A DNA stretch of 64,000 nucleotides. Origin: Sporomusa malonica. Lineage in GTDB: Bacteria; Bacillota; Negativicutes; Sporomusales; Sporomusaceae. Made by a program: the position numbers and the translations under genes. The notes below the pieces were generated by a model. That model searched no databases. It worked only from the letters and a program-made list of their open reading frames with translations, and was not told the DNA's origin. The stretch lies in NCBI RefSeq assembly GCF_041428715.1, contig NZ_CP155572.1. One strand, given 5' to 3'. Below are positions 1 to 9,424 of this stretch, one piece after another. How positions within the stretch are numbered: the stretch's first letter is position 1; the number at the start of each line of letters is the position of its first letter.

Positions 1-1
1 A

Positions 2-58
2 AGACAGATAAAGAGAATAGATAATCAAGTAAGAGAAGCTAAGAAAGAGATCCTGTAA
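2..58 (+). CDS. C-terminal end of an upstream gene (partial)
   Basis: Frame 2 is open from the window edge to a TAA at 56-58 and encodes a short basic/acidic helical tail ending in KKEIL. A strong hairpin follows 5 nt later, as expected for the 3' end of a gene. The remainder lies outside the window, so no function can be given. Confidence 0.4.
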   Translation, partial: RQIKRIDNQVREAKKEIL

Positions 59-62
59 AATT

Positions 63-118
63 AAGTATGTGAAGCCTTAGAGACGGTGGAGAAGAGTCTC
101 TAAGGTTCACATACTTTT
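63..118 (+). terminator. Strong intrinsic terminator-like hairpin
   Basis: Arms 63-84 and 96-116 are complementary over 21 pairs with one bulged G (position 74) around an 11-nt loop. The 3' side ends in TTTT. It probably ends transcription of the gene entering from the left and insulates the sigma-54 regulator. Confidence 0.7.
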
Positions 119-383
119 CTGCAGTTTTTCCCGTATTATCATAAGAACGGGTCTTGTAGGTTCCGAGATTCATCACTATTGCAGCGAGCGCCCGCGCCCA
201 TTCTAAGATATTTGTTCAGATATATACAAAAAAAGAGGAGTTTTTGCTATTAAGATATAAACTATTCTACAGTTATAAAGTGTTTTGGGAGTCTTTTAGA
301 GGCAGGCAGGCCTCTCGCCGTATTGACAGTCAGTATACGGCGTTGTTATTTCAGGAAATTACAATAATGGAGTGAGCTCTGAT
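119..383 (+). promoter_or_regulatory. Leader of the sigma-54 activator gene with a palindrome
   Basis: No gene is seen here. The notable element is an inverted repeat, GCCGTAT (317-323) and ATACGGC (335-341), whose spacer itself contains TGAC-A-GTCA. It lies about 43 nt before the likely start codon and could be an operator or leader hairpin for autoregulation. A GGAG at 369-372 serves as ribosome binding site. No clear sigma-70 promoter could be assigned. Confidence 0.4.
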
Positions 384-1817
384 ATGGCCGTTGTATCCTC
401 GCCGCCGCATTCACAAAATATCAATCTTACTTTCGAAGAGATATCTGCTGTATTTGAGCAATCCTACGATGGTATACTTGTCCTCGATGGTAATGCGGAT
501 GTGGTGTTAGTAAATGACTCTTACTTCCGGATAACAGGCCTTGACAAGAACGACATCGAGTGTAAAAACTTTCGTGAGTTCGCACAAAACAGTCCCTATA
601 AAAAAACAGCTTGCATCGAGGCACTAGACACCAAAAGACCGGTGACCCGAACCCATAACAACCTAATCCCAGGGAAGGTGGTCATGGTTACTGCCAAACC
701 GATTCTGGATGAAACTGGACGCGTGCGCCTGGTGATTGGTAATTGTCGGGACATGTCCGAGATGGTGCAATTGCGGGAACAGCTCGAAAGAGCGCAGGAA
801 ATTGAAGAACTATATTATAAGAGTTTAAAAAATCCTAAAGCAACAGGCCTTGTTGCCGTTAGTAGTAGAATAAATGAGATTTTCCATGCTGCACTAAAAG
901 TAAGTTCCGTCGATATTACCGTCTTAATAACCGGGGAATCCGGTGTAGGCAAAGAAGTATTGGCAAGGTATATTCACGAAAACAGTTCCAGAAGGGAGGC
1001 TCCTTTTGTTGCCATCAACTGTGGAGCTATTCCAGATACTCTTTTGGAATCAGAATTCTTTGGATATGTTGGTGGTGCATTTACCGGATCATTGAAGCAT
1101 GGAAAGAAAGGCCTGTTTGAAACTGCTGACGGGGGAACGATCTTCTTAGACGAAATCGGTGATTTGCCATTTAGTCTGCAGGTAAAACTGCTCAGGGCAT
1201 TGGATGCTGGTGAGATTACCAGGGTAGGAGCCAATTCGCCAACTCCGGTAAATGTAAGGATTGTAGCTGCAACCAATAAAGATTTGGGAAATATGGTGCG
1301 TGAAAACAGATTTAGAGAAGATCTTTACTATCGCTTAAATGTTATTCATTTCCACATTCCGCCACTTCGGGAGCGTCCCGAAGATATCCGGCCGCTTTGC
1401 ATGTACTTTCTGAATGAGTGTAACCGGCGTTACGGACAGAGCAAAAGGCTTAGTTTCGAAGTTCAAAAGGCATTAGAAAGCTACATCTGGCCTGGGAATG
1501 TACGCCAGTTAAAGCACATGCTTGAACGGATGGTTGTTCTAAGCGACGGAGAACAACTGGAATTATCATCTATTTCTGATGATGGTGATCTCCTGAGATG
1601 TAAGAACCTAACCGATGCGCCGACTGACATGATAATGGTAAATCGGTTTAGCCTGATCCCCCAAGTGGTCGAAGAGGTGGAAAAGCAGATTTTATCTCAT
1701 GCAATGAGACTTCATTCAAGTAGCCGCCAAATCGCCAAAGCTACGGGGATTGATCAAACAACAGTATTGCGGAAGATCAAGAAGTACGGTCTTGATCAAT
1801 TATGCCTAGAAAAGTAA
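384..1817 (+). CDS. Sigma-54-dependent activator, PAS-AAA+-Fis HTH
   Basis: A bacterial enhancer-binding protein of 477 residues that should activate RNA polymerase-sigma54 by ATP hydrolysis. An N-terminal PAS sensor domain (about 20-130) is followed by an AAA+ domain (about 150-390) with Walker A GESGVGKE, Walker B GGTIFLDEIGD and the REDLYYRLNV segment, then a C-terminal Fis-type helix-turn-helix (SSRQIAKATGIDQTT). The sigma54-contact loop reads GAFTGS rather than the usual GAFTGA. ATG 384 is preferred because GGAG 369-372 is well spaced for it; GTG 372 overlaps that site. Its likely target is the sigma-54 promoter at 2219-2235 just downstream, an arrangement like BkdR and the ptb-buk operons of bacilli. 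The PAS ligand is unknown. Confidence 0.93.
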   Translation: MAVVSSPPHSQNINLTFEEISAVFEQSYDGILVLDGNADVVLVNDSYFRITGLDKNDIECKNFREFAQNSPYKKTACIEALDTKRPVTRTHNNLIPGKVVMVTAKPILDETGRVRLVIGNCRDMSEMVQLREQLERAQEIEELYYKSLKNPKATGLVAVSSRINEIFHAALKVSSVDITVLITGESGVGKEVLARYIHENSSRREAPFVAINCGAIPDTLLESEFFGYVGGAFTGSLKHGKKGLFETADGGTIFLDEIGDLPFSLQVKLLRALDAGEITRVGANSPTPVNVRIVAATNKDLGNMVRENRFREDLYYRLNVIHFHIPPLRERPEDIRPLCMYFLNECNRRYGQSKRLSFEVQKALESYIWPGNVRQLKHMLERMVVLSDGEQLELSSISDDGDLLRCKNLTDAPTDMIMVNRFSLIPQVVEEVEKQILSHAMRLHSSSRQIAKATGIDQTTVLRKIKKYGLDQLCLEK

Positions 1818-1881
1818 TGGGTTTGCACAATAATCCGGGAACGTGAACTCAGAAAAATAAACCTTACCAAATAACAATTCG

Positions 1882-1924
1882 AAAAAGAGAAGGTTCTTGT
1901 TGAACAGGAATCTTCTCTTTTTTT
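1882..1924 (+). terminator. Intrinsic terminator after the sigma-54 activator
   Basis: The stem pairs AAAAGAGAAG with CTTCTCTTTT, extended by TTC/GAA, and runs into a T tract at 1918-1924. It separates the regulator from the operon it probably controls. Confidence 0.85.
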
Positions 1925-2000
1925 GTGAGATTATCTTGTCAAGGACTACTGAGCGATCAAGCTGATTTCATGACGTCTTCGATTATATGTTCTGAGGGAA

Positions 2001-2090
2001 AATGCCTCAAGTTGGCTGCAATAAATTGAGTGCTAATTGCGAATTCAACGCATTTGTACCTATGAGGCAAGATGCATCGAATGAGGCAGC
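2001..2090 (+). promoter_or_regulatory. Candidate upstream activator sites (TGAGGCA repeats)
   Basis: TGAGGCA occurs at 2063-2069 and 2082-2088 as direct repeats 19 bp apart (near two helical turns), and its reverse complement TGCCTCA occurs at 2003-2009. The two outer copies extend as AATGCCTCA and TGAGGCAGCATT. They lie about 130-220 bp before the -24/-12 promoter, the normal place for enhancer sites bound by a Fis-type activator. Binding by the 384-1817 protein is inferred. Confidence 0.5.
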
Positions 2091-2218
2091 ATTTTATGCC
2101 CATACATAGTATTTTTTTATTATTGGTTCGTTATGAAGTCTTACCGCAATCCGGCAAAGAGAAGCAAATCAGGTATACTAGAGGCTGCCTAGCGTGGTGC
2201 TACAAAGTCAAAGTTTTA

Positions 2219-2235
2219 TTGGCACAATATTTGCA
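2219..2235 (+). promoter_or_regulatory. Sigma-54 (-24/-12) promoter
   Basis: TTGGCAC (2219-2225), five bases, then TTGCA (2231-2235) matches the TGGCAC-N5-TTGC consensus, with the invariant GG (2221-2222) and GC (2233-2234) at the required spacing. Transcription would start near 2246, giving a leader of about 105 nt before nifJ. An AAA+ sigma-54 activator gene lies directly upstream. Confidence 0.88.
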
Positions 2236-2350
2236 TTGGTAAAAGATATAACAATGGCCAATCTGGCTGGGCGTCTACCTGGGAATGAGAAAAGCCTGGA
2301 ATTTGGGGCTCTACCTACATATCGAGACAATAGTGAAAGGGGCAATTTAT

Positions 2351-5300
2351 ATGGAAAAAGTAATGCATACAATGGATGGTAATGAAGCAGCAGCATATAT
2401 ATCTTATGCTTTCACTGAGGTTGCAACCATTTATCCGATTACACCATCTTCTCCTATGGCGGAGTATGTTGATTTATGGTCGGCAAAGGGAAAGAAGAAT
2501 TTATTTGGTCAAACAGTCCGGTTAGTTGAAATGCAGTCAGAGGCAGGGGCTATCGGGGCCATGCACGGCTCCTTGGAAGCAGGAACCTTGACAACTTCTT
2601 ACACAGCATCACAAGGATTGCTTTTAATGATACCGACGATGTATCGGCTGTCCGGACAATTAAAGCCGGGTGTACTTCATGTGAGTGCTCGTACAGTGGG
2701 AACTCATGCTTTCTCAATATTTGGCGACCACTCGGATGTTATGGCTTGCAGGCAGACAGGTTTTGCCATGCTGTCTACGGGAAGTGTGCAGGAGGTTATG
2801 GATTTATCCGGTGTGGCGCATCTAGCAGCTATTAAGGGCAGAATTCCGTTTTTACACTTCTTTGACGGATTCAGAACTTCACATGAAATTCAAAAAGTAG
2901 AATGCTTAGATTATAAAGATCTCAGCAAACTATTGGACGAAGAGGCTTTTGAAGAATTTCGCAAGAGTTCCTTAAACCCTGAAAGACCCGTAATGAGAAG
3001 TGCGGTAGAAAATCCTGACGTTTTCTTTCAAGCCAGAGAAGCAGCAAATCCTTTCTATGATAAACTGCCGTTTATTGTAGAAAACTATATGAATGAAATC
3101 AATAAACTTACAGGCAGAAATTATAAGTTATTTAATTATTACGGAGCAGAAGACGCGGAATATGTGATTGTTGCCATGGGATCTGTAAGTGGAACAATTC
3201 AGGAAACAGTAGATGCTTTAAATAGACAGGGAAAAAAATCAGGCTATCTTCAAGTGCATCTTTACAGACCATTTTCGCTGGAGCACTTTTTTAGAGAGAT
3301 GCCAGGTACCGTGAAAAAAGTTACTGTTTTGGATCGAACCAAGGAACCGGGTGCATTGGGTGAACCGTTATATCTCGATGTTTGTTCAGCATTTATTGAC
3401 CAAAGAATAAGACCTCAGATTTTTTCAGGACGGTATGGGTTGTCCTCGAAAGATGTTACTCCGGCCCAAATGGTAGCTGTTTATAATAATATGATGAATG
3501 TTGAGCCCAAAAAGTACTTTACTGTAGGTATCAATGATGATGTAACTCATTTATCTCTAACGGTAGGGGAAGAATTAGATCTTGCCGATGAGGGAACAAT
3601 CAGTTGTAAACTTTGGGGTCTTGGCTCCGACGGTACCGTAGGCGCTAATAAGAACTCCATTAAAATTATCGGGGATCATACAGATAGATATGTTCAAGCC
3701 TATTTTGAATACGATACGAAAAAGTCTGGCGGTGTCACGAAATCACACCTGCGTTTTGGGAAAAAACCCATACGTTCAAGCTATTATGTAAAAATGGCAG
3801 ATTTTGTAGCATGTCATAATCAGTCTTATATCGATAAATATGATATTGTCTCCGATATTAAAAATAACGGCATCTTTTTATTAAACTGTAGCTGGACAGG
3901 TAAAGAGCTGGATGAAAACCTCCCGGCAACTGTAAAAAGAGTACTGGCAAAGAAGAATGTTCAATTTTATATCATTGATGCAATTAAAATTGCCAAAGAG
4001 ATTGGACTGGGAAATCGTTCGAATACCATTCTTCAAGCAGCGTTCTTTAAATTATCTAATGTGATTCCTGTGCCGCAGGCTGTCGAGTATATGAAAGAGG
4101 CGATTCTCAAAACCTATGGCAAAAAAGGCGATAAAATTATCGCTATGAATTATGCTGCGGTGGATCAAGGTGTAGATGGTCTACAGAGAGTAGATATTCC
4201 TTTATCATGGCTAAATGCAGCAGACGTAGTTGCTGAATTTAATGGGAATGTACCTGATTTTATTAAGAATTTAATGATTCCTATGAATGCCCAAAAGGGC
4301 GATGACATTCCTGTTAGCTTATTTGTTGGGATGGAAGACGGTACATTCCCTATGGGAACATCGGCTTTTGACAAAAGAGGTATTGCTGTTGACGTCCCTG
4401 AGTGGATTGCGGATAACTGTCTCCAATGCAATCAATGCTCGTACGTATGCCCTCACGCAGCAATAAGACCTTTTCTGATTACAGATGGAGAAACAGCAGC
4501 AGCACCACAGGGCTATGAAACGAAAAAAGCAAAAGGACCAGGCTTAGAAATTTATAATTATAGAATGCAGGTAGACGTATTAGACTGCTACGGTTGTGGA
4601 AGCTGTGTGCAAGTTTGCCCTGCAAAGGAGAAAGCGCTTGTTATGAAACCTCTGGAAAGCCAAAATGAGGAAATAGCAAACTGGGATTATTCCTTAAAGC
4701 TTTCACACAAAGACAATCCTTTGGATAAGTTTAGTGTAAAGGGAAGTCAGTTTGAGCAGCCGCTACTTGAGTTTTCTGGTGCATGCGCAGGCTGTGGAGA
4801 AACTCCATATATGAAACTTATGACCCAGCTTTACGGCGATAGAATGTATATAGCCAATGCAACCGGTTGTACCCAGGCCTGGGGTGCGGCAGCACCATGT
4901 TTTCCGTACACAGTCAATAAGGATGGATTCGGTCCTGCATGGTCAAATTCCTTATTTGAAAACAATGCGGAATTTAGCTTGGGTATGTGCCTGGCAGTGA
5001 AGCAGCAAAGACAAAGACTTGCCATGAAGTTGGAACAACTATTGAAACTTACCAAGGATGAGGTTTTGAAAGAAGCCATTGCTAAATGGCTGGAACATAT
5101 TGACGATGGTAACGTTACAAAAACTGTAAGCAAAGAGTTACTAGCGGCGTTACAGGCGGTAAGTTTAACTGGTGTGGAACAAGCAGTTAAAGAATATGTA
5201 TTGAATAATAAAGAACATCTTGTAAAGAAGTCGATGTGGATGTATGGCGGTGACGGATGGGCGTATGATATTGGATACGGTGGATTGGATCATGTGTTGG

Positions 5301-5875
5301 CATCGGGAGAGGATGTTAATATTTTAGTTGTAGACACAGAAGTATATTCCAATACAGGCGGACAATCTTCAAAAGCGACACCAATTGGCGCGGTTGCACA
5401 GTTTGCAGCTTCCGGCAAAAAAATCCAGAAAAAAGATCTTGGGATGCTTGCGATGACTTATGGCTATGTATATGTGGCGCAAGTAGCCATGGGCGCAAAT
5501 CAGGCTCAATTAATTAAAGCACTAAAAGAAGCGGAAAGCTATAAAGGCCCATCGCTGGTCATTGCCTATGCGCCATGCATTAGTCACGGGCTGACAAAAG
5601 GAATGGGGTACGCCCAACTAGAAGCCAAGAATGCGGTGGAAGCAGGTTACTGGCATCTGTACAGATACAATCCCCTGCTTAAAGAAGAGGGTAACAATCC
5701 ATTTGTGCTGGATTCAAAAGAACCCAAGGCAAGCTTTAAAGATTTCCTGATGGGAGAAGTAAGATACTCATCATTATTGAGAAGTTTCCCTGAAGAGGCA
5801 GAAGTATTATTTGCGATGGCAGAAAAAGCAGCCACTGAAAAATATCAAGCTTATAAAAAAATGGCTGAAAAATAG
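2351..5875 (+). CDS. nifJ: Pyruvate:ferredoxin (flavodoxin) oxidoreductase
   Basis: A single-chain 2-oxoacid:ferredoxin oxidoreductase of 1174 residues, the usual length, converting pyruvate (or a related 2-oxo acid) plus CoA to acyl-CoA, CO2 and reduced ferredoxin in the cytoplasm. The N-terminal domain begins with the typical YPITPSSPMAEY. Two 4Fe-4S motifs lie near residues 689 (CLQCNQCSYVCP) and 744 (CYGCGSCVQVCP); a proximal cluster CAGCGE is near 811 and the TPP/Mg site GDGWAYDIG...YSNTGGQ near 965. ATG 2351 has AAAGGGG upstream; the frame could open at 2285 but without a good ribosome site. It is first gene of a sigma-54-driven operon with ptb and buk, so substrates other than pyruvate (2-oxobutyrate, branched 2-oxo acids) are possible. 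Confidence 0.93.
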   Translation: MEKVMHTMDGNEAAAYISYAFTEVATIYPITPSSPMAEYVDLWSAKGKKNLFGQTVRLVEMQSEAGAIGAMHGSLEAGTLTTSYTASQGLLLMIPTMYRLSGQLKPGVLHVSARTVGTHAFSIFGDHSDVMACRQTGFAMLSTGSVQEVMDLSGVAHLAAIKGRIPFLHFFDGFRTSHEIQKVECLDYKDLSKLLDEEAFEEFRKSSLNPERPVMRSAVENPDVFFQAREAANPFYDKLPFIVENYMNEINKLTGRNYKLFNYYGAEDAEYVIVAMGSVSGTIQETVDALNRQGKKSGYLQVHLYRPFSLEHFFREMPGTVKKVTVLDRTKEPGALGEPLYLDVCSAFIDQRIRPQIFSGRYGLSSKDVTPAQMVAVYNNMMNVEPKKYFTVGINDDVTHLSLTVGEELDLADEGTISCKLWGLGSDGTVGANKNSIKIIGDHTDRYVQAYFEYDTKKSGGVTKSHLRFGKKPIRSSYYVKMADFVACHNQSYIDKYDIVSDIKNNGIFLLNCSWTGKELDENLPATVKRVLAKKNVQFYIIDAIKIAKEIGLGNRSNTILQAAFFKLSNVIPVPQAVEYMKEAILKTYGKKGDKIIAMNYAAVDQGVDGLQRVDIPLSWLNAADVVAEFNGNVPDFIKNLMIPMNAQKGDDIPVSLFVGMEDGTFPMGTSAFDKRGIAVDVPEWIADNCLQCNQCSYVCPHAAIRPFLITDGETAAAPQGYETKKAKGPGLEIYNYRMQVDVLDCYGCGSCVQVCPAKEKALVMKPLESQNEEIANWDYSLKLSHKDNPLDKFSVKGSQFEQPLLEFSGACAGCGETPYMKLMTQLYGDRMYIANATGCTQAWGAAAPCFPYTVNKDGFGPAWSNSLFENNAEFSLGMCLAVKQQRQRLAMKLEQLLKLTKDEVLKEAIAKWLEHIDDGNVTKTVSKELLAALQAVSLTGVEQAVKEYVLNNKEHLVKKSMWMYGGDGWAYDIGYGGLDHVLASGEDVNILVVDTEVYSNTGGQSSKATPIGAVAQFAASGKKIQKKDLGMLAMTYGYVYVAQVAMGANQAQLIKALKEAESYKGPSLVIAYAPCISHGLTKGMGYAQLEAKNAVEAGYWHLYRYNPLLKEEGNNPFVLDSKEPKASFKDFLMGEVRYSSLLRSFPEEAEVLFAMAEKAATEKYQAYKKMAEK

Positions 5876-5907
5876 GGTTTCGGGAAAACAATGAGGATGG
5901 TAATGCG

Positions 5908-6837
5908 ATGATAAAAAAATTCGAAGAAATTGTAAAGACTGCACAGACGAAAGGGCCTAAAACGATTGCCGTGGCAGTCGCACAAGATTGTGAAGTACTG
6001 CTGGCAGTTAACAGCGCCAAGGAATTAGGGATAGCAAACGCTATATTGGTAGGCAATGAAGCGGAAATCCGGCAGATAGCGCAAGAAAATCATATCGATA
6101 TAGGTAAGTTTAAAATAATTGAAAAAAAAGATAACACTGAGGCATGTAGAACGGCGGTGCAGCTTGTTGCGAATGGTGAAGCACAAGTTGTTATGAAAGG
6201 AATGGTAGACACCGCCATAATATTAAAGGCTGTACTTGACAAAGAATTTGGACTTAGGACGGAAAATGTATTATCCCATGTTGCGGTAGCAGATGTGGAT
6301 GGCTATGACAGATTGTTCTATATTACCGATGCGGCAATGAATATTGAACCGGATTTACAGACAAAAAAACAAATTATTGAAAATGCAGTGCAAGTTGCCA
6401 ATGCACTAGGCAATGATAATCCCAAAGTGGCTTGTGTTTGTGCGGTTGAAAAAGTCAATTCAAAAATGAGGGCAACCCTAGATGCTGAGGGACTGGTAAA
6501 AATGAGCGAAACCGGTGACTTAACAGGATGTATGGTGGCAGGACCACTTGCTCTTGATAATGCAGTATCGGTTGAGGCTGCGAAACATAAGGGGATTACA
6601 AATACGGTCGCAGGTAATGCAGAAATACTCTTAATGCCATTTATAGAATCGGGAAATATGTTGTATAAATCAATCGTTTTTTTTGCAAGGGGCAAAATAG
6701 CGGGGATTATTGTGGGAGCCAAGGCACCTATTGTTTTGACATCAAGGGCTGATTCCGATATCGCAAAGCTCAACTCAATCGCAATCGGTGTTTTAATGGC
6801 AAGTAAATACGAGGAGAAAAAAAGTTGTGAAAGATAA
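5908..6837 (+). CDS. ptb: Phosphate butyryltransferase
   Basis: A 309-residue member of the phosphate acetyl/butyryltransferase family, moving an acyl group from CoA to phosphate. The length and the C-terminal GNAEILLMPFIESGNMLYKS segment fit Ptb rather than the longer Pta. It starts 32 nt after nifJ with an AGGATGG ribosome site, and its 3' end overlaps buk by 11 nt. In this operon it should phosphorylate the acyl group made by the oxidoreductase. Chain-length preference (propionyl, butyryl or branched) cannot be read from sequence. Confidence 0.9.
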   Translation: MIKKFEEIVKTAQTKGPKTIAVAVAQDCEVLLAVNSAKELGIANAILVGNEAEIRQIAQENHIDIGKFKIIEKKDNTEACRTAVQLVANGEAQVVMKGMVDTAIILKAVLDKEFGLRTENVLSHVAVADVDGYDRLFYITDAAMNIEPDLQTKKQIIENAVQVANALGNDNPKVACVCAVEKVNSKMRATLDAEGLVKMSETGDLTGCMVAGPLALDNAVSVEAAKHKGITNTVAGNAEILLMPFIESGNMLYKSIVFFARGKIAGIIVGAKAPIVLTSRADSDIAKLNSIAIGVLMASKYEEKKSCER

Positions 6838-7903
6838 ATTTAGAGTATTAGCCATTAACCCAGGATCAACATCAACAAAAGTTACCGTCTATGATAATGA
6901 ACAGCTACTTTTTGAAAAGGTAGTAAGATATTCGAATGAGGAATTGGCACCATTTGCAAGTGTTATAGAACAATATGAATTTAGAAAAAATGGGATACTC
7001 AGATTATTGGCAGAAAACAACATAAATATTGGCACCATGGATACCGTAGTTGGGCGGGGCGGGCTGTTAAAACCTATCGAAGGCGGCACTTATGCGGTTA
7101 ACGAAGCTATGATCGAAGATTTGCGTCATGCGGAAAGAGGTGAGCACGCATCGAACTTAGGCGGAATTATCGCCAAGGAAATAGCCGATAACCTTAATAT
7201 TCCTTCTTTCATTGTTGATCCTGTTGTAGTTGATGAACTTGCAAATATTGCGAGAGTATCCGGCCTACCAGACTGCGAGAGAATAAGTATCTTTCATGCA
7301 TTAAATCAGAAGGCTGTTGCTCGGAGAATTTCAAAAGAATTAGGTAAGTCGTATGATGAAGCTAATTTAATTGTTGCTCATATGGGCGGTGGTATAACGG
7401 TAGGTGTTCATCAAGGCGGGAGAGTCATTGATGTCAATGACGGTCTTTATGGTGAAGGTCCATTTACGCCGGAACGAACAGGCGGAATCCCTACAGGGCA
7501 ATTAATTAAGCTATGTTTTTCAGGAAAATATTCGATGAACGAGGTCAAGAAACTAATTGCCGGCAAGGGAGGCTTAGTGGCCTATTTAGGTACAAATGAT
7601 GGCAGAGAAGTTGGAAGAATGATCGAAGCAGGTAATGAGAAAGCAAAACTGGTTTATGAAGCGATGGCCTACCAGATTGCAAAAGAGATTGCGGCAGGTT
7701 CAGCCGTATTATTCGGAATGGTGGATTCTATCGTTCTAACTGGTGGCCTTGCTTATGATAAGATGCTAGTCAAACTGATTGCAGATCGAGTAAGGTTTAT
7801 TGCCGATGTAAAAGTTGTACCAGGAGAAAATGAAATGAGCGCTTTGACAGAAGGTGCGATAAGAGTGCTTAGAGGCGAGGAGAAAGCAAAGGAATACAAA
7901 TAA
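6827..7903 (+). CDS. buk: Butyrate kinase
   Basis: An acetokinase-family kinase (358 residues) converting acyl phosphate plus ADP to the free acid plus ATP. It shows the N-terminal phosphate loop INPGSTSTKV, VAHMGGGITVGVHQGGRVIDVND, and the FTPERTGGIPTG segment typical of Buk. The GTG start overlaps the end of ptb and follows GAGGAG, so the two are probably translationally coupled. It closes a route of oxo-acid oxidation, phosphotransacylation and substrate-level phosphorylation. Branched-chain acid kinase activity is also possible. Confidence 0.92.
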   Translation: MKDKFRVLAINPGSTSTKVTVYDNEQLLFEKVVRYSNEELAPFASVIEQYEFRKNGILRLLAENNINIGTMDTVVGRGGLLKPIEGGTYAVNEAMIEDLRHAERGEHASNLGGIIAKEIADNLNIPSFIVDPVVVDELANIARVSGLPDCERISIFHALNQKAVARRISKELGKSYDEANLIVAHMGGGITVGVHQGGRVIDVNDGLYGEGPFTPERTGGIPTGQLIKLCFSGKYSMNEVKKLIAGKGGLVAYLGTNDGREVGRMIEAGNEKAKLVYEAMAYQIAKEIAAGSAVLFGMVDSIVLTGGLAYDKMLVKLIADRVRFIADVKVVPGENEMSALTEGAIRVLRGEEKAKEYK

Positions 7904-8036
7904 ATATTGAGTTGCTTAATTTAAGTATCCTTTCGAAAAATCACATATATAACCATGAGATAGGTGTTATGTACTTGCGCTCAAAAAGTTTTAGACGAGG
8001 CTGGAGCAATAAGGGATATTGGAGGAGAGGAAAGTT

Positions 8037-9422
8037 ATGTTGAACGAGCAAATCATTAAAAAGCTGCGCAGTATAGTTGGCAAAGACGAGGTATTCACAT
8101 CGAAAGAGGATCTAATCTGCTACTCCTACGATTCGACGTGGATATCTCACTTGCCTGACGCAGTGGTTGCGCCTGCCAACACCAAGGAAATCGCCTTGAT
8201 CGTAAAACTGGCCAACGAAGAAAAAATACCGATAGTTCCGCGTGGTGGTGGGACAAATCTTTCAGCCGGCTCGGTGCCTGTCGAGGGTGGAATTGTCATC
8301 GCCCTGCACCGGATGAACAAGATACTGGAGATCGACACCGATAACCTCACAGCGACGGTCGAGCCGGGCCTGATAACAGCGGCGCTACACAAGGCCGTTG
8401 AGAAAGTAGGACTTTTTTATCCGCCCGATCCGTCAAGTATGTTTATGTCCACCCTCGGTGGGAATGTCGCCGAGAATGCTGGCGGGCCACGGGGCGTCAA
8501 ATATGGTATTACCCGCGATTATGTCCAGGGCCTGGAAGTGGTCACTCCTACGGGAAGCATAGTCCGGTGTGGCGGCAAAACCATCAAAAATGTTAGCGGC
8601 TACGATTTGATGCGGCTCTTTACCGGCTCGGAAGGAACGCTGGGCATAATTACGGAAATCACCGTCAGACTCCTGCCATTGCCGGAAGCCAAACGGACTT
8701 TGCTGGCCGTGTTTGACAGTCTGGATGATGCGGCCAAAGCTGTATCGGATGTCATTAAAAATCGAATTATTCCAACCTCCCTTGAACTCATGGATAACAA
8801 TGCCATGAAACTGATTGAGGCCTTCAAACCGGTCGGCTTGCCGTTGGACGCCGATGGCGTCGTTCTGATCGAAGTGGACGGCGGCGCCGATGAAGTCGGC
8901 CGACAAATCCAAAAAGTAGAAGAAACTTGCAAAACTTGCGGCGCCCGCGAGGTAAGGGTCGCGCAGGACGCGGATCAGGCGGCTAAATTGTGGGAAGGGC
9001 GGCGCTCGGCTTTCGGGGTAATGGCCAAGAGCGCACCTACGGTCATCACTGAAGACGCCACCGTACCTCGCAGTAAAGTGCCCGATATCGTCCGCGCCAT
9101 CCAGCAGATCGCTGCCAAATACCAGCTCAATATTCCCATTTTGGGTCATACCGGCGACGGGAACATGCACCCGATTATTCTGACCGACGAGCGCAATGTA
9201 GAAGAAATGAAACGCGTCGAGTTGGCGATTGACGAAATGTTCCGGGCGGCGTTGGACATGGGCGGTACCCTCAGCGGGGAACACGGAATCGGTATAGTTA
9301 AACAGAAATATATGCAATGGGAGTTTGGCGACGATGGTATAGCGCTCATGCGTGCGATCAAAAAGGCGGTCGATCCCAACAATATTTTAAATCCTGGCAA
9401 AATGTTCATACGAGGTGAGTAA
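8037..9422 (+). CDS. FAD-linked 2-hydroxyacid dehydrogenase, GlcD type
   Basis: A 461-residue FAD-binding (PCMH) oxidase of the glycolate/D-lactate dehydrogenase family, oxidising a 2-hydroxy acid to the 2-oxo acid. The FAD-binding segment PRGGGTNLSAGSVP lies near residue 70, followed by the GGNVAENAGGPRGVKYG motif near 135. The C-terminal cap carries GHTGDGNMHP and GEHGIGIVKQKYM. ATG 8037 is chosen because GGAGGAGAGG sits at 8021-8030; a TTG at 8019 would overlap it. The partner Fe-S subunit follows after 2 nt. This gene and the next are visibly GC-richer than both flanks, suggesting a different origin. Lactate, glycolate and 2-hydroxybutyrate are all plausible substrates. Confidence 0.9.
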   Translation: MLNEQIIKKLRSIVGKDEVFTSKEDLICYSYDSTWISHLPDAVVAPANTKEIALIVKLANEEKIPIVPRGGGTNLSAGSVPVEGGIVIALHRMNKILEIDTDNLTATVEPGLITAALHKAVEKVGLFYPPDPSSMFMSTLGGNVAENAGGPRGVKYGITRDYVQGLEVVTPTGSIVRCGGKTIKNVSGYDLMRLFTGSEGTLGIITEITVRLLPLPEAKRTLLAVFDSLDDAAKAVSDVIKNRIIPTSLELMDNNAMKLIEAFKPVGLPLDADGVVLIEVDGGADEVGRQIQKVEETCKTCGAREVRVAQDADQAAKLWEGRRSAFGVMAKSAPTVITEDATVPRSKVPDIVRAIQQIAAKYQLNIPILGHTGDGNMHPIILTDERNVEEMKRVELAIDEMFRAALDMGGTLSGEHGIGIVKQKYMQWEFGDDGIALMRAIKKAVDPNNILNPGKMFIRGE

Positions 9423-9424
9423 CC

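Noticed and set aside
8433..9317. Long open frame (294 codons) on the minus strand inside glcD
   Set aside because: It lies fully over a strongly conserved gene in GC-rich DNA, where antisense frames open by codon bias; it shows no recognisable domain.
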